Both the position numbers and the translations under genes were made by a program. The notes under the pieces were generated by a model. The model worked only from the letters and a program-made list of their open reading frames with translations, had not been told where the DNA came from and did no database searches. From Streptoverticillium olivoreticuli subsp. olivoreticuli (lineage in GTDB: Bacteria; Actinomycetota; Actinomycetes; Streptomycetales; Streptomycetaceae): DNA of 64,000 nucleotides. The DNA is taken from NCBI RefSeq assembly GCF_003391135.1, contig NZ_CP031455.1, positions 1,240,001 through 1,304,000 of the forward strand, written 5' to 3'. Each line of letters opens with the position of its first letter. Positions within the stretch are counted from its first letter, which is position 1. Of this stretch, positions 53,736 to 62,226 are shown piece after piece.

Positions 53736-55244
53736 GTGCCGAAGAGTTCCCCTCACGGGTCCGTGGCCGGGCCCGGTCGGCGGCAGCGGCGGCTGGTGCT
53801 GGCCAGTTGCTCGATGAGCATCCTGATCGTCGTGCTGGACTTCACCGCCCTGAACGTGGCCCTGCCCACCGTCCAGCGGGAACTGCACGCGTCGGTGTCC
53901 GGACTGCAGTGGACGCTCGCCGCCTACGGGCTCGTCCTGGCCTCGTTGCAGATGGTCGCCGGGTCCACCGGTGACCGGATCGGCCGCCGCCGTACCTTCC
54001 AGGCCGGACTGTGGATCTTCAGCGTCGGATCGGTGCTGTGCGCGGTGGCCCCCACCCTGGAGTGGCTCGTGGCCTTCCGGGTCCTCCAGGCCGTCGGCGG
54101 GGCCGTGCTGAGCCCCGTCTCCCTCTCGATCATCACGCACACCTTCCCCGACGACCGGGAACGGGCCCGTGCCATCGGTGTGTGGAGCGGCGTCGCCGGA
54201 ATCGCCCTGGCCGCCGGGCCGCTGCTCGGCGGTGTGCTGGTCGGCTGTGCCGGCTGGCGGTCGATCTTCTGGCTCAGCGCGCTCGTCGCTCTGGCCGCCC
54301 TGGTGCTCACCAGCCGCTGCGTACCCGAGTCGCGGGCCCTGCGCCCGCAGCCGGGGGACCCGATCGGCCAGGTGCTGGTCGTCACGCTGCTCGCCCCGCT
54401 CGTCTACACGATCATCGAGGCCCCGGGGCGCGGCTGGGGCGACCCCGCGATCCTTGCCTCCGCCACAGTCGCAGCCCTCTCGCTCCTCGCGCTGGTGGCC
54501 TACGAGCGCCGCCGTGCCGAGCCTCTGCTCGACTTCCGGTTCTTCCGCAGCGCGCCTTTCAGCATGGCGGCCGTCATCGCCCTGTGCGCGATGGGCGCCT
54601 GCGCGGGGTTCCTCTTCCTCAGCACGCTCTATCTCCAGGACGCCCGTGGGTTCTCCGCCCTGCGGACCGGCTTGTGGCTGCTGCCGATGGCGGCCATGAC
54701 CATGGTGTTCGCCCCGTTGTCCGGGCGGCTCACGGGCAGCCGCGGGCCGCGGCTGCCCCTCGTGCTCGCCGGGGTGGCGACGGCGGCCGGCGGGCTGATG
54801 TTCACCGTCCTGAACGCCGAGTCCTCCTCCGGCCTCCCGCTCCTCGCCGGATACGTACTCATCGGCATCGGCTACAGCCTGGTCGCCGCGCCGATCACCC
54901 ACATGATCGTCTCCGGCATGCCGGCGGCCCGGGCGGGGGTCGCCGGAGCCATCGCCATGACCAGTCGTCTCTGCGGCCAGTCACTCGGCGTCGCGGTCAC
55001 CGGTGCCGTCCTGGCCGCGAGCCTGCACCACACCACCCACACCACGGTGGGCGCGTTCGCCGAGGCCGGCCGCCCGGCCTGGTGGATCCTGACCGGCTGC
55101 GGCGCCGTCGTCGCCCTCCTCGGCGTATGCGCCACCACGCCCTGGGCCCGGCGCACAGCCGACCGCGCGGCCGCCCTCTTCCCCGAGCCTCCGGCCGCCC
55201 CGGGAACCGATCCCGCCCCGGCCGAGGATTCCCCGCGTCATTGA
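53736..55244 (+). CDS. MFS drug-type exporter (DHA2-like)
   Basis: 502 residues; GTG 53736 is placed 6 bases after GGAGGAG. It begins with a hydrophobic helix SILIVVLDFTALNVALPTVQREL, whose DxTxxNVALP pattern is typical of the 14-helix DHA2 group. GDRIGRRRTFQAGL is the MFS loop 2-3 motif. About 14 hydrophobic segments can be counted. It probably exports a toxic or antibiotic compound. Its stop overlaps the convergent hypothetical gene by 7 bases. Confidence 0.85.
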   Translation: MPKSSPHGSVAGPGRRQRRLVLASCSMSILIVVLDFTALNVALPTVQRELHASVSGLQWTLAAYGLVLASLQMVAGSTGDRIGRRRTFQAGLWIFSVGSVLCAVAPTLEWLVAFRVLQAVGGAVLSPVSLSIITHTFPDDRERARAIGVWSGVAGIALAAGPLLGGVLVGCAGWRSIFWLSALVALAALVLTSRCVPESRALRPQPGDPIGQVLVVTLLAPLVYTIIEAPGRGWGDPAILASATVAALSLLALVAYERRRAEPLLDFRFFRSAPFSMAAVIALCAMGACAGFLFLSTLYLQDARGFSALRTGLWLLPMAAMTMVFAPLSGRLTGSRGPRLPLVLAGVATAAGGLMFTVLNAESSSGLPLLAGYVLIGIGYSLVAAPITHMIVSGMPAARAGVAGAIAMTSRLCGQSLGVAVTGAVLAASLHHTTHTTVGAFAEAGRPAWWILTGCGAVVALLGVCATTPWARRTADRAAALFPEPPAAPGTDPAPAEDSPRH

Positions 55245-55948
55245 GGCCGTGCGGGATGCGCCCGGCTGTGGATGCGAGCCGCGTCCTCGTACGGCATGTC
55301 CAGCGTGCGGGCCAGCCACTGTGCGGAGAATCCCTCGCAGCCGAGGACCCATGCCGCGTGCACGCGCCCGTCGTACCGCGCGCCGGGAGGAGGCGTCGCC
55401 AAGGAGGATTCGGGGTCCTCCAGCAGGTATTCGGCCGGAGTGCCGCCGAGAGTCAGCCGTACGGTGGGCAGCGTCGGCCGGGACCGGACCAGGACTCCCG
55501 GCAGGGCTTCCGGCTCCGTGTCTTCCATGGCGGGCGGGGTGTCCGCCCGGCCGTTCGGAGGGCGCAGCACGCGGGCGTCCGGTACGGCCTTGGCGCAGTG
55601 CGCGCACATCTCGGCGAGGCGCCATACGCGGCCCGCGCAGGTGTGGGTGATCACTTGGTGGACCGCCCGCCCCTGGCACCCGGGGATGGACCAGGCGTGC
55701 CACGAGCAGTTCTCCTCGCCGCAGCGGCACTCGGTCGCCGGTGGCACCGGCCCGGCCGCGTGTCCGTGGGATGCGAGGTGGCCCGCCGCGACCGTGCGGG
55801 CTGCCGTGGGTGACGGCAGCGGGATCCGTCGGGGGCGGCATCCGGGCTCGGAGCACCGGAGCGTCATGGGCCCGGGCCGCGGATACCAGTCCGAGGTGAT
55901 CCGCACGGTCCAGAGCCGACCGGTGTGCTGTTCGGTGTGCTTCACCAC
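55238..55948 (-). CDS. Cys-rich hypothetical protein
   Basis: 236 residues from GTG 55948 behind GGGAGG. It has several putative metal-binding Cys/His groups: CSEPGCRPRR, ECRCGEENCSWHAWSIPGC, HTCAGR and MCAHCAKA. The C-terminal part (HAAWVLGCEGFSAQWLARTLDMPYEDAARIHSRA) looks like a helical DNA-binding or interaction domain. It faces the PAS-phosphatase gene divergently; a palindrome lies between them. The function is unknown, but zinc binding seems likely. Confidence 0.6.
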   Translation of the reverse strand: MVKHTEQHTGRLWTVRITSDWYPRPGPMTLRCSEPGCRPRRIPLPSPTAARTVAAGHLASHGHAAGPVPPATECRCGEENCSWHAWSIPGCQGRAVHQVITHTCAGRVWRLAEMCAHCAKAVPDARVLRPPNGRADTPPAMEDTEPEALPGVLVRSRPTLPTVRLTLGGTPAEYLLEDPESSLATPPPGARYDGRVHAAWVLGCEGFSAQWLARTLDMPYEDAARIHSRAHPARPQ

Positions 55949-56064
55949 GTCTGCCTCCCAGGGGCCGGATCCGCGCTTCGCGCGCGGGTGCTCGCCCCAG
56001 GGTGCGGTTCCGGGGCAGGCCGGCGGCATCCCCCGTCGAGGGGGTTGCCCGGCCGGTCGGCCGG

Positions 56065-56080
56065 TCCACCGATCGGTGGA
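56065..56080. promoter_or_regulatory. 16-bp palindrome TCCACCGATCGGTGGA between divergent genes
   Basis: A perfect palindrome about 120 bases from both the phosphatase gene start (56202) and the Cys-rich gene start (55948). The TCCACCG/CGGTGGA half-sites recur before the first usp gene (60862-60879). The surrounding 253-base gap holds an AT-rich promoter-like stretch (56101-56150). Confidence 0.6.
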
Positions 56081-56201
56081 GTCAACAGGACCCGAATTCA
56101 AGGCTTATGAAGTAATTCGCCCGGGAAAAATTACTACGTCCCGAATTACCGAAGGCGGAGCGCATTCACCGCACCGCTCGCCCGGAATGAGATGACCGCC
56201 G

Positions 56202-58622
56202 ATGGACGCGCATATCCACACGCTCCCCCGTACGGCGACGGTTCCTGTCGCCGCCGTCGACGCGCAAGGGGCCGTCGCTCTCTGGAGCCCCGCGGCCCGG
56301 CGACTGCTCGGCTACACGTCCGGCGAAATCGTCGGACGCCCCGCCGCCCGCCTGCTCGCCGCGCCCTTGCCCGAACCGGCCCGGCGCTCGCTGATGGAAT
56401 CCACACCGTGGCGAGGCGTCGTACCCGCCCGCCACCAGGACGGCAGCACCGTGCACGTCACCATCGAGACGTGCACGACCGGAGACGGCCCTGTGCGGTG
56501 GGTTCTTCTGGGTGCCGCCACGGCCGACGCCGGACCGCACGACGTGATGAGCTCGACCCTCAAGGAATGGACGTACGACCAGTCGCCGTTCGCCCTCTCC
56601 ACCTATGACCACGAGAACCGGCTGACGAGCGTCAACGCCGAAATGCTCCGCCTCTCCGGCGGCATCACGGAAGAAGAGATGCTGGGGCGGCGCATCGGGG
56701 AAATCCATCGCGGGCCCCCGTTCGACACCTTCGCCGACCTGATGGACCAGGTGCTGCGCACCGGGGAACCTCTGCGTACGGACACCTTTTTCCGGTCGCC
56801 CGGCGACGCCCGGAAACGCGCCTGGGCCTCCTTCTTCAATCCGCTCAAGGACCGGGACGGGCGGGTGCGGGGAGTGTCCACCGCCGCTCTCGACGTCACG
56901 GAGCAGTACCGGGCCCAGCAGTGCCTGGCGCTGGTGAACGACGCCGGGGCCCGGATAGGCACCACCTTGGACATGACCCGCACCGCCCAGGAGTTGGTGG
57001 ACGTCACGGCCGGACGGTTCGCCGACTTCGTCAGCGTCGACCTGCTGGACTGCGTCGTCCAGGGGGAGGAGCCGCAGCCGGGCCGGGTCGACGGCACAGC
57101 CCCGCTCCACCGGGCCGCCGCCCACGACGGCGCGCCCCGGCCGCCGTACGGAACCGGCGGGACGCACTCCTACCTGCCGCACTCACCGACGGCCCGCGCC
57201 CTGGCCTCCGGTGTGCCGTCGCTGCACCGCATCGGCGAGCCGGGCTTCGGCCAGTGGGTGAAGGACACCCCGGCCCTCCCCGACCGGGTCCGCACCCGCG
57301 GGGTCCACTCCGTACTCGCCGTGCCGCTGAGCGCCCGCGGTATCGCCCTGGGCCTGGCCCTGTTCGTACGCCAGGGGGACTCCCCGCTGTTCGACGCGAA
57401 CGACCTGTTGCCCGCCCGGGAGATCGCGGCCAGAGCCGGTGTGTGCATCGACAACGCGCGGAGGTACACACAGGAGCGCGCGGTCGCCCTCACCCTCCAG
57501 CGCAGCCTGCTCCCCAGCAGGCTGCCGGAGCAGGACGCGGTGGAGGTCACTTCCCGGTATCTGCCCGCCTGCGCCCAGGCGGGCGTCGGGGGCGACTGGT
57601 TCGACGTCATCCCGCTGTCCGGTGCCCAGGTCGCGCTCGTCGTCGGAGACGTCGTGGGCCACGGCCTCCAGGCGTCCGCCGTCATGGGCCGGCTCCGCGC
57701 GGCCGTCCGCACCCTCGCCGACCTCGAACTGCCGCCGGACGAGCTCCTCACCCACCTCGACGACCTCGTCATCCAGCTGGCACAGGATCAGGCGGCCGAG
57801 TGCGCGGACGGTGCGCGGGCGGCGGTGCGCGAGACGGGCGCGACGTGCCTGTACGTGGTCTACGACCCGGTGTCCCGGACGTGTGTCCTCGCCCGTGCCG
57901 GGCATCCGGCCCCCGTGCTCGTCTCCCCCGACGGCGCGGCCCGCTACCTGGACATGCCCAGCGGGCCGCCGCTCGGCGTGGGCGGCCTGCCCTTCGAGGC
58001 CACGGAGCTGGAGCTGCCGGAAGGCAGCCTCCTCGCCCTCTACACGGACGGACTCGTCGAGGGCGGCGACGACCACGACATCGGCGTCGGCCTGGACAAG
58101 CTGAGCGCGGCCCTCTCGGGCCCCGCCGCGCCTCTTGGGCGGACGTGCGACGCCGTGCTCGACGCGCTGCTGCCCGACCGGGCCGGGCGGCCGGTCGACG
58201 ATGTCGCGCTGCTGCTCGCCCGTACGCGGGTCCTGGACGCCTCGCGCGTCGCCGACTGGGAACTGCCCGCCGACCGTGCCGCGGTCGCCGACGCCCGCAG
58301 GCGCGCGTCCGGGCAACTGGCCGTCTGGGGGCTGGAGGAGCTGGACTTCACCACCGAGCTGGTCGTCAGCGAGCTGGTGACCAACGCCATCCGGTACGGC
58401 CGCGCCCCGATCCGGCTGCGCCTGATCCGCGGCGGCGGCGCGCTGATCTGCGAGGTCTCGGATGCCGGCAGTACCTCACCGCGGATGCGGCGGGCCCGGA
58501 TCCTCGACGAGGGAGGCCGCGGCCTGCTCCTCGTCGCGCAGCTCACCGAGCGGTGGGGCACCCGGTTCACCCCGGACGGCAAGACCATCTGGGCCGAGCA
58601 GCCGCTGGCCGCCGCCGGCTGA
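56202..58622 (+). CDS. PAS-PAS-GAF-SpoIIE phosphatase-HATPase multidomain regulator
   Basis: 806 residues. PAS domains occupy about 15-105 and 125-235 (TYDHENRLTSVNAEMLRLSGG...RVRGVSTAALDVTEQYRAQQ). A GAF domain lies at about 240-430. The SpoIIE/PP2C phosphatase shows VGGDWFDVIPLSGAQVALVVGDVVGHG near residue 463. The C-terminal histidine-kinase-like ATPase has ELVVSELVTNAIRYG near 719 and DEGGRGLLLVAQL. Such proteins dephosphorylate anti-anti-sigma factors and phosphorylate them through the ATPase domain, linking a sensed signal to sigma-B-type responses. The signal here is unknown. Confidence 0.9.
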   Translation: MDAHIHTLPRTATVPVAAVDAQGAVALWSPAARRLLGYTSGEIVGRPAARLLAAPLPEPARRSLMESTPWRGVVPARHQDGSTVHVTIETCTTGDGPVRWVLLGAATADAGPHDVMSSTLKEWTYDQSPFALSTYDHENRLTSVNAEMLRLSGGITEEEMLGRRIGEIHRGPPFDTFADLMDQVLRTGEPLRTDTFFRSPGDARKRAWASFFNPLKDRDGRVRGVSTAALDVTEQYRAQQCLALVNDAGARIGTTLDMTRTAQELVDVTAGRFADFVSVDLLDCVVQGEEPQPGRVDGTAPLHRAAAHDGAPRPPYGTGGTHSYLPHSPTARALASGVPSLHRIGEPGFGQWVKDTPALPDRVRTRGVHSVLAVPLSARGIALGLALFVRQGDSPLFDANDLLPAREIAARAGVCIDNARRYTQERAVALTLQRSLLPSRLPEQDAVEVTSRYLPACAQAGVGGDWFDVIPLSGAQVALVVGDVVGHGLQASAVMGRLRAAVRTLADLELPPDELLTHLDDLVIQLAQDQAAECADGARAAVRETGATCLYVVYDPVSRTCVLARAGHPAPVLVSPDGAARYLDMPSGPPLGVGGLPFEATELELPEGSLLALYTDGLVEGGDDHDIGVGLDKLSAALSGPAAPLGRTCDAVLDALLPDRAGRPVDDVALLLARTRVLDASRVADWELPADRAAVADARRRASGQLAVWGLEELDFTTELVVSELVTNAIRYGRAPIRLRLIRGGGALICEVSDAGSTSPRMRRARILDEGGRGLLLVAQLTERWGTRFTPDGKTIWAEQPLAAAG

Positions 58623-58637
58623 GGACCCGCCGGTGCC

Positions 58638-59234
58638 TCACCCGGGAGCGGCCGCGGCGTCGAGCAGATCCCGTACGACGTCGAGCAGTTCGTCCGGGTC
58701 GGCCGCCGCGAGCTCGGTGAGCGCTCCGGAGCCGCGTGCGAGGAGGATCCCGGTGAAGGCCGCCACCGCCACTTCTGCCCGCAGTTGTGGCTTCGGCACC
58801 CCTTCGCGGGCGAAGCGCTCGCTCAGCGGGGTGACCAGCCGCGCGTACAGCTGTTCCCGGGAGGCGTCCTGGACCACGGGGTCGTCGTGGGGCACCAGCG
58901 CGGCGCGGACCACCGGGCCGGGGCCCCGGTGTGGCGTCCTGCCCAGCAGCGCGCGCTGCCTGTCCTCGTCGAGGAGGTCGGCGGGCGCGTTATCGCCGGA
59001 ATCTGCCTGCATGACCGCGATGTAGAGCTGGGTCTTGCCCCCGAAGTAGCGGGCGATCAATGCCGCGTCGACGCCCGCGCGTTCACCGATGTCCCGGGTG
59101 GTGGTGCGCTCGAATCCCCGCTCGGCGAAGAGCTCGGTCGCGGCGTCGAGCAGCAGCTCGCGGCTGCGGCCGGCGTCCCGTCGGCGTCCGGGCGGCGCAC
59201 CGGTGGTCTTCTCCGGGATCCGCTCCGCCTTCAC
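58638..59234 (-). CDS. TetR-family transcriptional regulator
   Basis: 198 residues from GTG 59234, overlapping the MFS stop by 4 nt. The TetR domain is RSRELLLDAATELFAERGFERTTTRDIGERAGVDAALIARYFGGKTQLYIAVM. The C-terminal ligand domain is Ala/Asp rich. It is the second gene of an MFS-TetR operon, so it most likely controls its own exporter through the dyads at 60761-60789. Confidence 0.9.
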   Translation of the reverse strand: MKAERIPEKTTGAPPGRRRDAGRSRELLLDAATELFAERGFERTTTRDIGERAGVDAALIARYFGGKTQLYIAVMQADSGDNAPADLLDEDRQRALLGRTPHRGPGPVVRAALVPHDDPVVQDASREQLYARLVTPLSERFAREGVPKPQLRAEVAVAAFTGILLARGSGALTELAAADPDELLDVVRDLLDAAAAPG

Positions 59235-60745
59235 CGTGCGCTCCGATCGCCCGGGACCGGCCGGGGCGCGAGCGCTCCGGCCTCGGCTGCCGCCGCGTCG
59301 CGGCTGCTCTCTTCCACCATCGGCTCCTCGTCCCTGGTCCGGGTGTCCGTCACCACGCCCCGCCGTCGCGGCAGGACGATGGCCACCATCATCGCGGTCG
59401 CCCAGATCGCGCAGCCGATGAGGGCGGCGATCAGGTAACCGTCGCCGGAGGGGAGCGTGTGCCCGGCGGAGGTGTGCGCCTGGAGCACCGTCGCGCTCAG
59501 CGCGCTGCCGGTGGAGTAGCCGACGCAGCGGAGGACCTGGTTGAAGCTGATGGCGCTGCCGGTCTCGCGCGCGGGGACGGAGCCGACGACGAGCCCGGGT
59601 ATGACGGCGAAGGTGCAGCCGACGCCGAGTCCGGCGATGCCCATGGCGAGGAAGAGCTCCCAGAGGCCGCTGTGGGCGAAGGCGAAGCTCAGCATCGAAA
59701 CGAGTGCCACGGCGCAGCCCAGTGGCAGTACGAGCCGGGTGGAGGTGTGCCGCGTGAGCACCGGCACCACCTTGCTCGAGGCGATGCTGGCGGCCGAGAA
59801 GGGCAGGAGGATCAGGCCGGTGACGGCCACCGACGCGCCGAAACCGTAGCCGGCCGTGGCGGGGGTCTGGGCGAAGCGCGTGACCAGCGACATCAGCAGG
59901 TACATCCCGATGCCGGCGATCAGGATGGTCACGTCGGCGGTGAGTACGGTCCGGTCCTTGACGAGCCGGAGGTCCACCAACGGGTGCGCGGTGCGCAGTT
60001 CGTGGACCGTCCACCAGGCCAGCGCGGCGAGCGAGGCCGCGGTCAGGCCGAGCAGGCGCGGCGAGGTCCAGCCCCAGGCGCCCCCTTCGCCGAGCACGAG
60101 CAGCAGTCCGGCGAGTGCGGCACCGAAGAGCACGGCGCCGAGTACGTCCAGGGGGTGCGGCGTGAGGTGGCGGGTCGGCGGCAGCGCGTATGCGGCGCCC
60201 GCCAGGGCGGCGGCGCTGACGGCCGCTCCGAACCAGAAGGCCGCGTGAAGGCCGAGGGACTGGGCTATCAGGCCGGTCAGTGGGTAGCCGAGGCCGACCC
60301 CGGCCACGGTGGTGATCGACAGCAGTGCGACCGCCGGCCGGGAACGGTCCGGCGGCAGGCCGTCCCGGGCGGTGGCGATGGCCAGCGGTGTGAGGCCGGC
60401 GCCCACGCCTTGCAGCGCCCGTCCCGCGATGAGGGAGCCGAAGCCGAGCGGCAGGGCGGCCAGCACGCTGCCGGCCAGCATGACGGCCGCGGCGCCCAGG
60501 ATGACCGCTCGCCGCCGGGGTCCGTCGCCGAGCCTGCCCATGGTGGGCGTGGCGACGGCGCCGACCAGCAGGGTGATGGTCAGCGACCACTGGGCGTCGG
60601 AGAGCGACACGTGGTCGGCGGCGGCGATCCGTGGGATCAGCGGCGCGCCGAGGCTGCTGACCACTGCCACGGCCATGCCGAGGAAGACCAGGGCGGCCAC
60701 CAGTGTCCGCGGCCGCCGCATGGTCGCTGCCAGTTGAGTTCCCAT
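59231..60745 (-). CDS. MFS exporter controlled by TetR
   Basis: 504 residues from ATG 60745. TLVAALVFLGMAVAVVSSLGAPLI is the first helix. MGRLGDGPRRRAVILGAAAVM is the MFS loop, and GRALQGVGAGLTPLAIATARD is the motif of the drug:H+ antiporter class. About 14 hydrophobic segments are present. The order MFS then TetR, translationally coupled, with an operator upstream, is a typical self-regulated resistance unit. Confidence 0.85.
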   Translation of the reverse strand: MGTQLAATMRRPRTLVAALVFLGMAVAVVSSLGAPLIPRIAAADHVSLSDAQWSLTITLLVGAVATPTMGRLGDGPRRRAVILGAAAVMLAGSVLAALPLGFGSLIAGRALQGVGAGLTPLAIATARDGLPPDRSRPAVALLSITTVAGVGLGYPLTGLIAQSLGLHAAFWFGAAVSAAALAGAAYALPPTRHLTPHPLDVLGAVLFGAALAGLLLVLGEGGAWGWTSPRLLGLTAASLAALAWWTVHELRTAHPLVDLRLVKDRTVLTADVTILIAGIGMYLLMSLVTRFAQTPATAGYGFGASVAVTGLILLPFSAASIASSKVVPVLTRHTSTRLVLPLGCAVALVSMLSFAFAHSGLWELFLAMGIAGLGVGCTFAVIPGLVVGSVPARETGSAISFNQVLRCVGYSTGSALSATVLQAHTSAGHTLPSGDGYLIAALIGCAIWATAMMVAIVLPRRRGVVTDTRTRDEEPMVEESSRDAAAAEAGALAPRPVPGDRSAR

Positions 60746-60760
60746 GCCACACCTCCTAAG

Positions 60761-60789
60761 TCATCAATTGATGTCATCGAATGATGACA
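60761..60789. promoter_or_regulatory. Overlapping palindromes: TetR operator before the MFS gene
   Basis: CATCAATTGATG (60762-60773) overlaps TGTCATC-GAAT-GATGACA (60772-60789; perfect 7-bp arms). They start 16 bases upstream of the MFS start codon on the - strand. Confidence 0.7.
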
Positions 60790-60851
60790 CACGGGAGGAA
60801 CGCTTGTCAGCAAGCGATGACATGAGCGGTGCACCGTGGGCGGATGACGTT

Positions 60852-60879
60852 CCACCGGTGGGTCCACCGGCCGGTGGAC
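60852..60879. promoter_or_regulatory. Paired palindromes upstream of the first usp gene
   Basis: CCACCGGTGG (60852-60861) is followed directly by the 18-bp palindrome GTCCACCGGCCGGTGGAC (60862-60879). The half-site matches that at 56065-56080. It lies about 75 bases before ATG 60954. Confidence 0.65.
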
Positions 60880-60953
60880 TCCCCCACAGGGCCGTCGTTT
60901 CTAGGGTTTTTGTCGGCAATCACGACATACCGAACCCGAAGGGCGGCAGCATC

Positions 60954-61511
60954 ATGATGAATCCCGCAGGCCGAGTGATCGTCGGGGTGAAGGGGTCACC
61001 GGACAGCCTCCCGGTGCTGCGACGCGCCCTGGACGAGGCCCGCCGGTACGGCGCGGAGCTGCACGCCGTGATCGCCTACCGGGTGCCCGAGGGCTCGGCC
61101 GTCGGGCCATGCCGGATGGGCGGGCCCGGGGCGGCGGACGAGGAGCGCCGGACCGCGGCCCTCACCCTCCACCAGGCGTGTGTGACGGCCCTCGGCGACT
61201 CCTTCGGCGGCGTCGACTTCACCGCGGCCGTGGCCCTCGGCCGGCCGGACAGGGTGCTGGTGGACCATGCCGACCGGCAGGACGACGTCCTGGTGATCGG
61301 CACGGGAGCAGCGGGCCTTCGCCCGCATCTGTTCGGCGGTTCTGTGGCCCGCGACTGCGTCCGGCACGCCCGGTGTCCGGTCCTGCTGGTGCCGCCCTCC
61401 GAGCTGGCCCGCGAGTACCGCAAGGGGCTTCGCCGCTGGAACGGCTGGGTCAGGAGGCAGGCCGACGAGATCGCCTGCGCGGCCGTACGCCAGGACATCA
61501 GCCGGCTCTGA
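60954..61511 (+). CDS. Universal stress protein (UspA family)
   Basis: 185 residues. RVIVGVKGSPDSLPVLRRALDEARRYGAELHAVIAY is the USP start with the nucleotide-binding Asp region replaced by GVKGS. VLVIGTGAAGLRPHLFGGSVARDCVRHARCPVLLVP is the ATP-binding G-x2-G-x9-G(S) loop region. A basic C-terminal extension (about 40 residues) follows. ATG 60954 or 60957 follow AAGGGCGG. Such proteins belong to dormancy/hypoxia responses in actinobacteria. Confidence 0.85.
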   Translation: MMNPAGRVIVGVKGSPDSLPVLRRALDEARRYGAELHAVIAYRVPEGSAVGPCRMGGPGAADEERRTAALTLHQACVTALGDSFGGVDFTAAVALGRPDRVLVDHADRQDDVLVIGTGAAGLRPHLFGGSVARDCVRHARCPVLLVPPSELAREYRKGLRRWNGWVRRQADEIACAAVRQDISRL

Positions 61512-61680
61512 GCACGGATCCGAGCCGCCGGGCGTGGCCGGACCGTTCCACCGATCGGCTCCCGCGCTTCCCCCGGGCCCTCGCCCATCGACCGGATCCC
61601 CACGGGCACACACGGTCCGTAGCGTCGAGAGCACAGACCCCCATGGCACCCCAAGGGGCGCCCCGAGAAAGGTGAAGGAC

Positions 61681-62208
61681 ATGTCGGAGATCGTGCAGCG
61701 CGTCGTCGTCGGCGTGAACGGCTCGGCGGGCAGCGTGGCGGCCCTCCGGCAGGCCGCGCAGGAGGCCGCCCGCCACGACGCCGTCCTGTGCCCGGTGATC
61801 GCCTGGACCCCGCCGGGCGGTGAGGCGGCCGACGCCGTCAACCCCGCCCCCTCGGACGTCCGTGCCCACTGGGAGCGCGCGGCCCGGAACCGGCTGATGA
61901 AGACCTGCGAAGACGCGCTCGACGCGGACACGCGCCGACGCCTGAAGATCTACCCCCGAATCGTCCGCGCCGAGGCCGGTCCGGCGCTGGTGGCGTGTTC
62001 CCGCCACGAGAACGACATGCTCGTGATGGGGGCGGGCAGCCACGGCCCCGTACACCGCTTCTTCCACGGCTCGGCGAGCCGGCACTGCCTCAAGCACGCC
62101 CACTGCCCGGTGCTCGTCGTCCACTCCGAGGAGACGGACGGGGAGGCCGTGCCGGACAGCGGGACGGAGTCCCGTCCTCGCCTTGTCCCGGCGCACTCCC
62201 AGCGCTGA
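61681..62208 (+). CDS. Universal stress protein (UspA family)
   Basis: 175 residues. QRVVVGVNGSAGSVAALRQAAQEAARHDAVLCPVIAW and DMLVMGAGSHGPVHRFFHGSASRHCLKHAHCPVLVVH show the complete USP fold with the ATP-binding glycine loop. It resembles its upstream neighbour in arrangement, so tandem duplication is probable. GAAAGGTGAAGG precedes ATG. A half-palindrome TTCCACCGATCGG lies at 61546-61558 in the 169-base gap. Confidence 0.9.
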   Translation: MSEIVQRVVVGVNGSAGSVAALRQAAQEAARHDAVLCPVIAWTPPGGEAADAVNPAPSDVRAHWERAARNRLMKTCEDALDADTRRRLKIYPRIVRAEAGPALVACSRHENDMLVMGAGSHGPVHRFFHGSASRHCLKHAHCPVLVVHSEETDGEAVPDSGTESRPRLVPAHSQR

Positions 62209-62226
62209 CCGACGAGAACGCCGGTC

